Assembly (NCBI GenBank): GCA_028826165.1
Contig: JAPDFW010000084.1
Location: 90,001 to 154,000, forward strand
Source: Anaeramoeba ignava
Taxonomy: Eukaryota; Metamonada; Anaeramoebidae
Reading direction: 5' to 3'
DNA length: 64,000 nt
The notes beneath the pieces were generated by a model. That model searched no databases. It was given only the letters and a program-made list of their open reading frames with translations, and was not told where the DNA came from. The first letter of the stretch is position 1. Each line of letters starts with the position of its first letter. Positions 1 to 11,471 of the stretch are shown one piece after another. Position numbers and translations under genes: made by a program.

Positions 1-1634
1 TCTTTTCGAATAATATTATTAGAATTTTCTATTAAATTATTCAAAATGGGAAGAATATTTTGTTGAATAATAAAATTAGTTTGTTCTTCTGTTCCAGAAA
101 TAATGTTTCCAATTGTTCGAAGTACAGAAATTAACAACTTAAAATCAGATGTTCTAAAAAGAAGAAAAAAAAAATTTGATAAGTAATTATTGATTTGGAT
201 TTAGATTTGGATTTGGATTCTCTAAAGGAATAATAACACAAACCCAAGCAATTTCATCAAATATGGAACAATATCATAACTCATACAAATTTGAATTTCT
301 TCATTCGTCCCACTAGTCAAATAAGACAAAGCTACACCAGTATAAGTAAGAGATGGAAGATCATTTGATTCTAATACTTCTTTCAAAATTGGAAGGATTT
401 GTTGAATCTAAAAACAGAAACAAAGAAAGAATTTTTTTTTTCAATTTGATTGATTTTAAAATAATTTGACATGAATATTATTTTTAATATTTGATTGATT
501 TATTTATTTATTTATTTTTCTTCAACAAACTTTTGAAAATTGTGGTTTTGGTTGTCCTCTACAAAGATTAGAAAGTGCCCATAAAATTGTTCTTTTAACT
601 TCGATTGATGAACATTTCTGAAATAATTGAATCATTTTAGGGATTACATTAAGATCCAATAATTGATCTCTATATCCAGCAGAATCACCAGCAATATTTC
701 CAATTGCCCAAATAGACTTGATTTAATTTAATTTAATTTTATTTTAATTTTTTTAAATCAATCTAATTCTTATAATTAATTAATTAATTAATTAAGTAAT
801 TACTTGATTTCTAACATTTTCATTTTTAAAAAAAAGGAGTTCAACAAATCGTGGAATACATTCAAAATCTAATATTATTTTTGTTTGTTCTTTTGTTCCG
901 GATAAAAGGTTAGTTAAAATCCAAGCAGATTCAAACTTTAATATAAAAGATTTAAATAAATTTTTAAATTGATTTTGATTTTGATTTTGATTTTGATTTT
1001 GATTTTGAACCTGAAATTCTGCTTCTTCATGATTTAAATAATAAATAAAATTAGGTATTAATCCTATATCAATAACTTGTTGAATAGGAACATCTTTTTG
1101 TTGTAATATTAATTTTCTTATTAAACGAAGACCTAAAATTGCCTCATCTGGTTTTTTTGATTCAATCATTTGAACAAAATTCGCAAGATCTTCAAACTTA
1201 TTTGAATTTGATTTTGATTTTAATTTTAATTTTGATTTTAATTTTAATTTTAATTTTGATTATGATTTTAATTTTAATTTTTGATTTTGATTTTAATTGA
1301 TTTTTGATTTTATTAAAAAAATTTTTTTTCAAATTCATAAAAAAAACCCCTCAAAAAAATTTTTTTTTTTTAAAAGTTCCATCTTAATAAAATTAAAAAC
1401 AAAACAAAAAAAATTTTTTGTTATTTATAATTATAATTAAATTACAACTCCAGAATCTGTTAAATTTTTTTGATCTGAAGTAATTTCTAAATTTCTTCTT
1501 TTCATCATGTTTTCTTCTTTTTTCATTTTAGATATTTGAATTGTTTGTTTGTGTCTTTTTCCTCTTGCTTCTACATAATCAATTCTCTGTTTAAATTTAT
1601 TCACTCTTTTATTTAATCTTTGTATATAACTCAT
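1..1634 (-). CDS. Importin alpha (karyopherin alpha), 3' part missing
   Basis: Nuclear import adaptor that binds NLS cargo through armadillo repeats and importin beta through its N-terminal IBB domain. Exon 1 (1634-1446, 63 codons) is a basic IBB-like segment containing KKEENMMKRRN. Exon 2 (1196-804) carries armadillo repeats with ESAWILTNLLSGTKEQT and an inserted NQ run. Exon 3 (from 716) begins SIWAIGNIAGDSAGYRDQ and later has ALSNLCRGQPKP, both hallmark importin-alpha segments. Two more exons follow at about 410-220 and 155-1 (RTIGNIISGTEEQTNFI). The gene runs off the left edge, so the last armadillo repeats and C-terminus are not seen. Start chosen as the ATG opening the IBB exon. Introns are GTAA...AG and AT-rich. 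Copies of a TTTTTCATTTTT-like motif lie upstream at about 1690-1720. The family call is firm; boundaries of the last two exons are approximate. Confidence 0.93.
1446..1634 (-). other. Importin-beta-binding (IBB) exon of importin alpha
   Basis: The whole IBB region is one 63-codon exon rich in K and R, ending at a GTAATT donor. It is separated by a 249-bp A/T satellite-like intron from the armadillo exons, so the autoinhibitory/importin-beta-binding module is a discrete exon. Confidence 0.8.
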
Positions 1635-1897
1635 AACTTGAAAAAAAATATTTTTGCGAAATTATGTTTTGTTTGTTTGTTTGTTTTTAAAAAATAAAAA
1701 GAAAAATGAAAAATGAAAAAAAATTTTTTATTAAAAAAAAAAAAATTAATTGAAAAAATATTTTGCTTCTTGTGAAAAAAAATTTTTTTTTTGTGTTTTT
1801 TTTGTGTTTTTTCTCCTCTTTTTCTTTTTCTTTTCTCTTTTTCTTTTTCTTTTTTCTTTTTTAAAAGAAATTAAAATTAAAATTTAAAATTAAAATT
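1635..1897. promoter_or_regulatory. Upstream region of importin alpha
   Basis: A gene-free 263-bp spacer between two minus-strand genes. It is almost pure A/T with runs of T and A; on the importin sense strand it holds TTTTTCATTTTTCATTTTTC (plus coordinates about 1692-1720), the motif seen before most genes in this window. No other feature seen. Confidence 0.4.
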
Positions 1898-4800
1898 TTA
1901 ATTTAAATCAAGACTTCTGATAAAAGATCCAGACCATGAATATCCTTTTTTAGAAAGAATTTCTTTAAAATCAATTTCATTTTCTGTTTTGAAATTTGAA
2001 GCTAAATAAAAATCATTTGATTTCTCATGCTAAAAAATATAAATATAAATATAAAAATAAATATAAATTTAAATATAAATTTAAAAAAACTAACCTCCTA
2101 TTTTGTTTTTAAAAGGAAAAATAATAAAAATTTAAAATTTAATTAATAAATTTCTTTTAATTTTTATTGATTAATTGATGTATTTACAAACTATAATTAT
2201 TTAATGTTAATATTTTAGTTTTTAATTTTTAATTTTTAATTTTTAATTTTTAATTTTTACTTTGCATTTGAGTTTTGTATCACATCCCTTTTTAACTAAA
2301 TATTGTATAATTTTTCGGTTTCCAATTAAAGCAGCAAAATGAATTGCAGCTCTTCCCTATAAAATTTTAACAAATAATTTGTTTAAATTTAAAAAAATTT
2401 TTTCATTTCTTTTTCAAATTAATTAAATTTGTTTTTACAAACTAAAAAAAATAAAAATAAGAATAATTTAATTATAATTTGAATAGAAAAGGAAAAAAAA
2501 ATACTTTATCTTTATGGTTTAATGGAACTTCACTATGTTTTAATAAATATTTCACAAATTTGGAAAATCCAAAATAACTTGCGATTAAAAGAGCATTCAT
2601 TTCCTTTTAAGAAAAGAAATTTTGATTAAAATAAATTATTGATTTGAACCACAAATAAAATTATTATTTACAATCTATTTATATCAAAAAATAAATATAA
2701 TATAATATAATCAAACCAAAAAAAATAAATTATTTTAATTATAGATATAAAATTAATTTTATATTAAATCCAATTTGAAATATTTTACAGATTCATGTTT
2801 AATTAAATCTTTTTTAATCAAAAACTTGAAGCATTTAAAACTTTGATATAAAACTGAAATCAATAGAAGATTAAGACCCTAATTATTTAATTATATTATT
2901 TAATTTTTATTTAATTATTATTTAATTATATTATTTAATTATTATTTAATTATATTATTTAATTATATTATTTAATTATATTATTTAATTATATTATTTA
3001 ATTATATTATTTAATTATATTATTTAATTATTATTTAATTATTTTATTTAATTATTATTTAATTATTATTTAATTATTATTTAATTATTTTTAATTATTT
3101 TATTTAATTATTTTATTTAATTATTATTTAATTATTATTTAATTATTATTTAATTATTATTTAATTATTATTTAATTATTATTTAATTATTATTTAATTA
3201 TTATTTAATTATTATTTAATTATTATTTAATTATATTATTTAATTATTATTATTTAATTATATTATTTAATTATTATTTAATTATATTATTTAATTATTA
3301 TTTAATTATTATTTAATTATTATTTAATTATTTAATTATTATTTAATTATATTATTTAATTATTATTTAATTATTATATTATTTAATTATTATTTAATTT
3401 ATTATTTTAATTATTATTTAATTATATTATTTAATTATATTATTTAATTATATTATTTAATTATATTATTTAATTATATTATTTAATTATATTATTTAAT
3501 TATATTATTTAATTATATTATTTAATTATATTTATTAATTATTTATTATTTAATTATTTTATTTAATTATTTTTATTTTAATTATTATTTAATTATTATT
3601 TAATTATTATTTAATTATTATTTAATTATTATTTAATTATTTTTAATTATTATTTAATTATTATTTAATTATTATTTAATTATTATTTAATTATATTATT
3701 TAATTATATTATTTTAATTATTTTATTTAATTATTATTTAATTATTATTTAATTATTATTTAATTATTATTTAATTATTATTTAATTATATTATTTAATT
3801 ATTATTTAATTAATTATATTATTTTAATTATTTATTTATTTAATTTATTATTTAATTTTATTTATTTATTTTATTATTATTTAATTATTTTTTATTTAAT
3901 TATTATTTAATTATATTATTTAATTATTATTTAATTATTATTTAATTATTATTTAATTATATTATTTAATTATTATTTAATTATTATTTAATTATATTAT
4001 TTTATTTTAATTATTATTTAATTATATTATTTAATTATATTATTTAATTATTATTTAATTATTTTATTTAATTATTTTTAATTATTTTTTAATTATTAAT
4101 TATTTTAGTAAATGATAAAAATGTTTTTTTTTCTCTCTCTATAACAAACTCTTTCTTCACAATCTGGAATCAAATCTTGTCGTTTCTTTAATTCAGATAA
4201 ATTATCATTTTTGCATGCCACAATAATTTTATGTTCCTAAAAAAAATAATATAATTATTTTCTCGTTTTAATCTAAATTAAAAAAAAAGCAATAATATTT
4301 TTGTTTACATCTGAATTTTTTTCAACAGTTTTAAATAGATTTAATAAATCTTTATTATCAATAATCAATCCAATTTTAATAGAATCAAATCCCTAAATTT
4401 TATTTAAACGAAAAAGCATTTTTTTTTAGAAATAAATTTTAAAAAGATGGAATATCCTTTGTTTTTTTACAGTCTAAATTTTTTTTTTGAAAAGTTATTT
4501 AATAAATTTTTATTTTTTTTTCTCATAAATTAAACAAAAAAAAAACCTTTGATTCAATTTGTGATTCTGCGTAACTATTAAGAAGATGTTGACAAATTTC
4601 AAAAAATTCAAAACTTGAAGCTAAATTAAGTGGTGTTTGATTCTAAATAATGAAATTATCAAAGAGAAAAAAATTAATTTGGAATTACATTTCTGGTAAA
4701 TACTAATTAAAAAGTAAAAATAAATTAAAAATAAACCTCCTAAAAAATAGTAAAAAGAAAAGATGAGTATTTATAATTTGTTTTGGAATTTTTTATAAAG

Positions 4801-7800
4801 AGAAAAATTATATTATTATTATATTATTAATATTAACAAGATTTTTAAAATCAACAAATGCTCCTTTCTGTAAAAGTAGAGTAACAACTTCAATATCACC
4901 AATTTGAGCTGCAATATGAAGTGGTGTCATTTTCTATAATGAAATATATTAATTAAATAATTAAATTGAATTTAATTGAAAAATTACCAACTATTTCAAA
5001 AAAAAGATTTATTTTTAGTTTTAGAAATTAAATTAAATTAAATATATATTTTCAATACTTTATCATATGAATTTATAAAAGCTCCTAAATCAAGAAGTTG
5101 TTTCACAATTGCAATATTCTTTATTCCAGAGGCAATATGAAGTGGTGTTGATCCCTTTATTTATATTTATTTTTATTTTAATTTTTATTTATTTTTATTT
5201 TAATTTTTATTTTAATTTTGATATTGTTTTCTCTAAATAACAAAAATTACCAACTAATTAAAAAAAATAATTTAATACACAAATTTTTTTTGGTAAAAAT
5301 CTAAAAAAATTTTTTTTTTAAATTTACATGTGTTTTTGCTTCAATTCCTGCTCCTGCGTTAATTAATATTTCACTACATTCAAAATGTTGATTAAGAACT
5401 GCTAAATGAAGTGCAGTATAACCCTAATCAAAATGTAATATTTATTTATATTTTTTTTTCCAAAATTTAATTTCCTTTTAAAAAATAAATTACATGCTAA
5501 TAATCGAAAAATATTATTATTAATATTAATATATAATGATTATAAATACAAAAGAAAAATTTTACTGAATCAGTTTCATCAATATCTGATAAATATTTAA
5601 TTAGTATTTTGATCACTGAAAGGTTTCCATGAATTGATGCAATATGTAATGCATTTTGTCCCTTTAATAAGAAAAAGAAAAAGAAAAAGAAATTTATTAA
5701 ATAAATTACATAACTTTTCTTTTCAAAAAAAAAATTTAATTACAATCTTTAAACAAAAAATAAAGGATATGATAATTTAAATTCACATTGAAATTAAAAA
5801 TTGGTTTTTTTTTTTTGATAAATATTTTACAATGTTTTTTGTATGAACTGATGCAAGATGTAAAAGTAATTTAGCTACAATTTCCTCTTTATTTTGAAAG
5901 CATGCAACATGTAATGGAGTTTCATACTTTTATAAAAAAATAATAATAATAAATATTAAATATTAAAAACCTATTTTTTTAGATTGATTTTATAACAAAA
6001 TTTACAAGCTATTAAACAATTTTTTTCAAATATTCAAAAAGAAAAGAAAAAAGAAAAGAAATTATTCAATTTTATCAAATTTATAATAAAAACAAATTTA
6101 ATATTTTCTTACAACAGTTTGAGTTTCAACATCTGCATATGATTCCAAAAGAAAATGAACAATTTCTTGATATCCATGACGACAAGCTAGAAAAAGTGGA
6201 GTTTCTCCCTTTGAATAAAAGAAAAAAAAAACAAAATATGATTAAAATATGTGTTTTTGAAATTTCTGAATAAAAATTATTGAAATTACCAACTAATTAA
6301 ATAATTAGAATAAAAGAAAAATTTTTAAAAAAGGAATTGTTTCTTTTTTAAATGATATAATATTTACAGCATTTTTATGATCAATAAATGCTTTGTGCTC
6401 AATTAATATTTCCACAATATCAAAATGTCCATTTCTTGCTGCAATAGCTAATGTTGTATCACCCTATTATAATAATTAATTAATAATTATTATATTAACA
6501 AAATTATAAAGAAGAAAAACTTTGATATTTGTGATAGAAAGATTACAATCTTTGTTTTGAAAAATTTCCAAAAATTAATATTAATATTAATATTAAAAAT
6601 AAATAAATCATATACCATATTTTGTTTGTTAACATCTGCTTTATATTCAATTAATAATTTCAACATATTAAGATCTCCTAACATTGAAACTGCATGTAAT
6701 GCTGTAAAACCCTAATTTATGAAAGAAAAACAAACAGATTTGTTTTTGTTATGAATTACTCATAAATAGATAAAAAAAATGCTAATAAATTTTTACATTC
6801 TAAATATGATATAAATAAGAAGGTTAAAAGATTTTATTTTTCCAAAAATAATAATAATAATAATTTATTTACATAATTTGGAAAATCAACAATCGCTTCT
6901 TTTTTGAGTAATTCTTCTGCAATATCAGGAAAACCTCTAATACAAGCTGTTAAAAGTGGTGTATTTCCCTTCAAAAAACAAAATAATTAAAAATTTTATG
7001 TAAAAAAGTAAATTTCCTTTCCTTATTTTTTTTTCTTCCAGATTTAGTTACAATCTAAAAATATTTAAATTAACCACAACATTAATTAAGATTTAAATTT
7101 TTTTTTTTCAAGAAAAAAAGGTATACATTGTTAGCTTGATTAACATTAGCTCCTCTTGCTAAAAGTTTTTTAACAACTCTTTTATGACCAAAATTACATG
7201 CAATTATTAATGGTGTATCACCCTAAAAACGTTTTTAAAGAAAAAAAAATATTAATGGATAAATTATTATATTCAAAATTAAAGAAATTACAGTCTAAAA
7301 TAAAAACAATAATTTTTTTTTAGATTTAAATTAAAATTTTTTGAGAAAGAAAAATAATATAAAAAAATAACATGATTCTTAATGTTAATATTAGCTCCTC
7401 GTTCAAGTAAGTTTTCGACAATTTTATCAAATCCATTTAAGGCTGCATAATGAAGAGCAGAATTTTTCTAATTTTGGAAAATAAATTATAATTTAAATTT
7501 AAATTTAATTTATTTTTTTTTCTCAAATTTTTACAAACTATTTGAATAAGAAAAAAGCAGAAAAATTTTTTAATAAATAATAACAAATAACAAATAATAA
7601 TAATAATACTCTGTCTTGATAATTTGGATCAATATCAGTTTCTGAAAGAAGAAGTTTTAAAACTGAAATTTGTCGGTATTTAGTTGCATAAATAAGTGCT
7701 GTATTAGCCTTTTATCAGTAAAATGAATTGAATGTAAAAATGAATAGAAAAAAAAATGAATAGAAAATAATACCTCAGATATCGTATTTGTTTGAATACA

Positions 7801-10128
7801 AATATTAAGAAGTATTCTCACTGTTTCAGTATATCCTTTAATAGTTGAATGAATTAATGGAGTGATTCCCTAATAATTTCATTTTTATAATTAAGAAATT
7901 TACATATTCAAACCTTTTTTCTTAACAAAAAGTAAAATAAAACAAAACAAAACAAAATATTACTTTCTAAAATATTGATATTATAAGAAGAAAAAAAAAG
8001 GATTAAAAATAGTTTGATTTTTTATTTTCAAAAACCTTATTTTGTTCTCGAAAATCAGCTTTATTAGCTAATAACAACTCAACTATTGTAGGTGAATCAA
8101 GAGAAACAAAAAGAGGTGTTAATCCCTATTATAATCAATAAAAAAATTTCCATTTTTTAACAAAAATTAAAAAAAAAAACTTTTCCTTTTTTGTTCTTTG
8201 ATAATTTTTACAGCCTGAATAGAATATAATAAAATACAATAAAATTTTTGTGATATAAAAAAAGGGGGGAATTATTATTATTATTATTAATAAACTTTTC
8301 TTTTTTCAAAAAAAATACATTTGTTGATGAATTTGGATTTGCTTTAAATTTCAATAATAATTTTACGATATCATCATAATGTTTTTGACAAGAAACAAGT
8401 AAAGGAGTTAAACCCTAATAATAATATTATTATTAATTAAAAATATGTAATGAAAAATAACACATTTACTTGCTATATTATTATTAATAATAAAATAAAT
8501 AGTATCGTTTTGAAAAAATTATAATTTTCTTCTAATATTACATTGTTTGCAATGTTAGGAGATGCTTTTTTCTTAAGTAAATATCTAATAACTTTTTTAA
8601 AACCATAGAAACTTGCAATTAAAAGAGCAGTTGTTCCCTTTGAAAATATATAAGTAAATATTAAAAATGAATTGAATGAAAATTGAAATTATTTACAACC
8701 TAATTTGAAAAAAAAAAGTTTTAATTTAGTTCCTTTTTAAAAATGATTATTTATTTTTAACAATTTTTACATCGTTTGTTTGGTTAATATTCATTTTTTT
8801 ATCTATGCATTTTTTAATTGAAGAAAGATCATTGTTTTCTGTATAAAGATGAAGTAAAGACCATCCCTTTATAAAATAATAAAACATTTTTTTTTTGAGA
8901 ATTTTTTTGAATCCAAAAAAAAACAAAAAAACAAAAAACCTTTTTTCTTTCCAAAATTTTTGAGACAATTAAAACGAATGATTGATTAACAATTTCAGGA
9001 TTTTTTGCAATTGTTTCAATATAAATCATATTGTTGGTTCGAGCAAAATTCTAAAAAAGAAATTTAAAATTAAATCTTGAATTAGATTTAATTTTAAATT
9101 TTATACCTTTCCTTCTTCTTCAAAAACTGCTCTTTGATCAGTAAGATCAACTTTGTTTGCAATCAAAAATTTATCAAATTGTTTTTTTCTATCTCCTGTA
9201 ATTGAAGGAAGAAATCGAGCTGAACTTTTAAAAGACTTTTCTGATGTAACATCATAAACAACAATTAAACCATCAATATTTCTTATTTATTTAATTAATT
9301 AATTAAATTATTTTAATTTAATTTTTTGGAAATTTTAAATAATAAATTTACTTCACAATTCCAATATCAAATTGAACAAGAAAATCTAATTAAAAATTAA
9401 AAATTAAAAATTTAAAATTTTTGGATTGTATTTTAAATTAAATAAAGAGCGATTAAACTAACCATAATAAAGCTTTTTTTTTTTTTTAAAAAGAAAAGAA
9501 AAGTAAAAAAAAAAGTGAGAGAAAAATATTTTTTAGGGAATAAAAAGAAAAAAAAATAATAAAAGTAAATTAAAAATATTTTTTTTTTAAAAGAGTCTTA
9601 CAACTTTAACATTCACTTTTCTGCCTTGAACTTCAATGATTTTATTTTTCTAATTTTAATTTATTTTATTTTTAATTTGTTTTGGTTTAATTAAAAACAT
9701 TAAAAAAAGGCAAAAAAAATTTTTTTAATTGAGAAAATTGGAAAATCAGAATGATAAAAAATAAATATAAAATATTACAGTCATCCCAAGAGGAAGTCTT
9801 TTTTTCTTTTTGTTAGGTTCCTGTATTTATTTTTATTTTTAAATTTTTATTTTTTATATTAATTTTTATTATTATTTTTTTTAATTTTAATAATTTTATT
9901 AACTTACAATAAATGAATGAATAAATGAACTTATACCAACATTTTCTAATTAAAGTTTATTGAATATTTAATTAATAATAAAGAAAATAAAAGAGCAAAA
10001 AGATTTCCATTTTTTTTTTTTTAAAGAGAAAAAGTTAAAAAAAAATTTTCTTTAAATAAAGATTTTTAATTTAAAAAAAAAAAACCTTCTCCAACCAAAA
10101 CAAGTTTAAGTTCAAAATCGAAATTCAT
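1898..10128 (-). CDS. Ras-like GTPase domain fused to more than 20 ankyrin repeats
   Basis: A large gene of about 31 ordinary exons. N-terminal exons (10128-10086, 9945-9908, 9820-9779, 9649-9602, probable 10-nt exon 9472-9463, 9385-9352, 9281-9107, 9050-8940) encode a small-GTPase fold: KLVLVG then GEENVGIS in place of the P-loop GxxxxGKS, IDGLIVVYDVTSEKSF, the base-binding NKVDL, and ETIAKNPE at the SAK position. Every junction keeps frame. From 8866 down each exon encodes one 32-residue ankyrin repeat (GxTPLxxA...LL...GAxxN), phase 0 at both ends; three measured exons (8866-8771, 8637-8542, 6711-6616) are each exactly 96 nt. Most introns between them carry a candidate 3-nt exon (see finding). 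Later repeats are degenerate and the C-terminus is non-repetitive (SFIRSLDLN, TAA at 1898). The 3' end of the exon near 4237-4130 is uncertain. Likely an ankyrin scaffold with a regulatory, possibly non-catalytic, GTPase-like head; function otherwise unknown. Confidence 0.85.
2188..8699 (-). other. Array of about 20 candidate 3-nt exons in ankyrin introns
   Basis: On the coding strand most introns between ankyrin exons hold AG-NNN-GTAA roughly mid-way. Positions and codons in gene order: 8697-8699 GTT, 8470-8472 CAA, 8212-8214 GCT, 7964-7966 AAA, 7535-7537 TTT, 7292-7294 ACT, 7052-7054 ATT, 6797-6799 AAT, 6547-6549 ATT, 6290-6292 TTG, 6006-6008 CTT, 5744-5746 ATT, 5494-5496 CAT, 5251-5253 TTG, 4988-4990 TTG, 4737-4739 GAG (weaker donor), 4471-4473 ACT, 2672-2674 ATT, 2439-2441 TTT, 2188-2190 TTT. 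None is a stop codon and all flanking exons are phase 0. Each adds the one residue between a 32-codon exon and the next repeat. Confidence 0.75.
2877..4096. repeat. TTAATTATT satellite inside an ankyrin-gene intron
   Basis: About 1.2 kb of near-pure A/T built from TTAATTATT and TTAATTATATTA-type units. It sits between the exon ending near 4130 and the ankyrin-like exon at about 2872-2785 (GLNLLLISVLYQSFK), so it is intronic. It contains almost no G or C, hence no internal splice dinucleotides. Confidence 0.9.
8940..10128 (-). other. Small-GTPase-like domain region of the ankyrin protein
   Basis: Eight short exons build about 150 residues of Ras/Rab-like fold. The strand-1/P-loop junction is split between exons 1 and 2: GGAGAAG joined to AAAATGTTGG gives GEENVGIS, correct GxxxxG spacing but isoleucine at the catalytic lysine position. 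The WDTAGQE switch II motif is not found; the matching stretch reads FLVQFDIGIVKNIDG. The guanine-specificity NKVDL and SAK-like IAK are present. This suggests nucleotide binding is weakened or lost. Confidence 0.7.
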
Positions 10129-10213
10129 TTTTTAAAAAAAAAATAGAAAATTAAGAGAAAAAAATGAAATTTTTATTTTTTTCATTTTTTTCATTTTATT
10201 TTTTTTTTAAAAA
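10129..10213. promoter_or_regulatory. Divergent promoter, GTPase-ankyrin gene / BUB3
   Basis: Only 85 bp separate the two start codons. The spacer has TTTTTTTCATTTTTTTCATTTT on the plus strand and AAAAAAATGAAATTTTTATTT nearby, giving the shared motif in both orientations. Confidence 0.5.
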
Positions 10214-11314
10214 ATGCAACAAAGTCATACACAAAATTGTCTTGATTCACCACCAACAGATGCGATATCAGCTGTTAAATTTTCTCCTTCAAATAATGAT
10301 CTTCTTGTTTCGTCTTGGGATAAAGTAAATTAAGTAATTTTGAAATGAAAATAAAAATTAAAAAACAAAAATTAAAATTAAAATAAAAATAAAAATTAAA
10401 ATTAAAATTAAAAAACAACTTAGAATGTAATTCTATATGATGTTAACAAGAACCAAATTAGAAGAGAGTTCCACAATTCATCCCCAGTTTTGGATTGCAA
10501 TTTTTTAAACTCTGATAAAGGAATAGGAGGAACACTTGGAGGAGAAATTAACGAATATATATTTGAAAATCAAGAAACAATTCAAATTGGAAAACATCAA
10601 TCAGCTGTAAGATGCACAAGAAGTATTGACCAAGAAAATGTATTTGCAACAGGTTCTTGGGACAAAACAGTTTGTATTTGGGATTTAAGAGCGAAAAATT
10701 TCCTAACAGAAAAAGTGGATCAACCAAATAAAGTATATGCAATGGATTCTAAAGGAAATTATCTTGTTGTTGGACATGCAAAAAGAACAATAAATATATA
10801 TGATATTCGCAATTTCCAAAAACCCATTCAAGAGCGCGAATCGCCGCTCAAACATCAAACAAGATACATTGCTTGCATGCCCAATGGCGAAGGATATGCA
10901 ATATCATCTATTGAAGGAAGAATTGGAATTGAATATTTTGATCCATCACCAGATATCCAAGAAAAGCAATTCGCCTTCAAGTGCCATCGCAAAGTGGTCC
11001 AAGATACCACTTATGTTTTCCCTGTAAATACTATTGCTTTCCATTCTTATTGGGGTACTTTTGCTTCTGGTGGGTGTGATAAAACTGTTTATGTTTGGGA
11101 TATTTCAAGCAGAAAAAGAATTAGTCAATTCCCAAATTTCCCAACTTCCATTTCTTCCATAGATATCAATTATACAGGATCTATTATGGCTATTGCCGCT
11201 TCTTATACTTATGAAAAGGGTGAGATTGACCATCCTCCTGATGCTATTTATATTAAATTTCTTTCTGAACAAGATATCCGACCAAGAGATTTAAATCAAA
11301 ACAAAAAAATTTAA
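10214..11314 (+). CDS. BUB3: BUB3, mitotic checkpoint WD40 protein
   Basis: Seven-bladed WD40 protein that recruits BUB1/BUBR1 to kinetochores. Exon 1 (10214-10324, 37 codons) opens MQQSHTQNCLDSPPTDAISA and ends SWDK at a GTAAAT donor; exon 2 starts at 10424 with NVILYDV and runs to TAA at 11312-11314. Recognisable blades include FATGSWDKTVCIWDLR, LVVGHAKRTINIYD, then FAFKCHRK, VNTIAFHSYWGTFASGGCDK and QFPNFPTSISSIDI. The last two segments and the ending after IAASYTYEKGEIDHPPDAIY favour BUB3 over its relative RAE1, which lacks the QFxxxPTSI pattern. The total is about 333 residues, normal for the family. The single intron is A/T-rich (10325-10423). It converges with Vps34, with 157 bp between the stops. 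Confidence 0.9.
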
Positions 11315-11471
11315 TTTCCAAAAAAAAAAAACAAAGAAAAAAAGAAGAATATCATTTTGCAATTTAAATTCTTTTAAAATAAAAATAATAACAATAATAA
11401 ATTTTTTTTCAAAAAATATTATTTATTTTTGAATTAAAATTTAAAATTAAAATTTAAAATTAAAATTTGAA

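Noticed and set aside
2094-2100. A second 3-nt exon (GAG) in the last ankyrin intron
   Set aside because: AG-GAG-GTTAG is present, but the TTT at 2188-2190 already serves this intron and two would lengthen the repeat; left undecided.
2877-4096. Centromeric or telomeric repeat
   Set aside because: The A/T array lies between coding exons of one gene, is short, and has neighbours of the same kind in other introns.
4680-4712. Second candidate 3-nt exon near TTACATTTCT in the 4644-4837 intron
   Set aside because: The acceptor complement CT is not in place; the GAG at 4737-4739 fits better, though with a weaker GTTTAT donor.
10214-11314. RAE1 as identity of the WD40 gene
   Set aside because: The QFPNFPTSISSIDI segment and short C-terminus fit BUB3; RAE1-specific extensions are missing.
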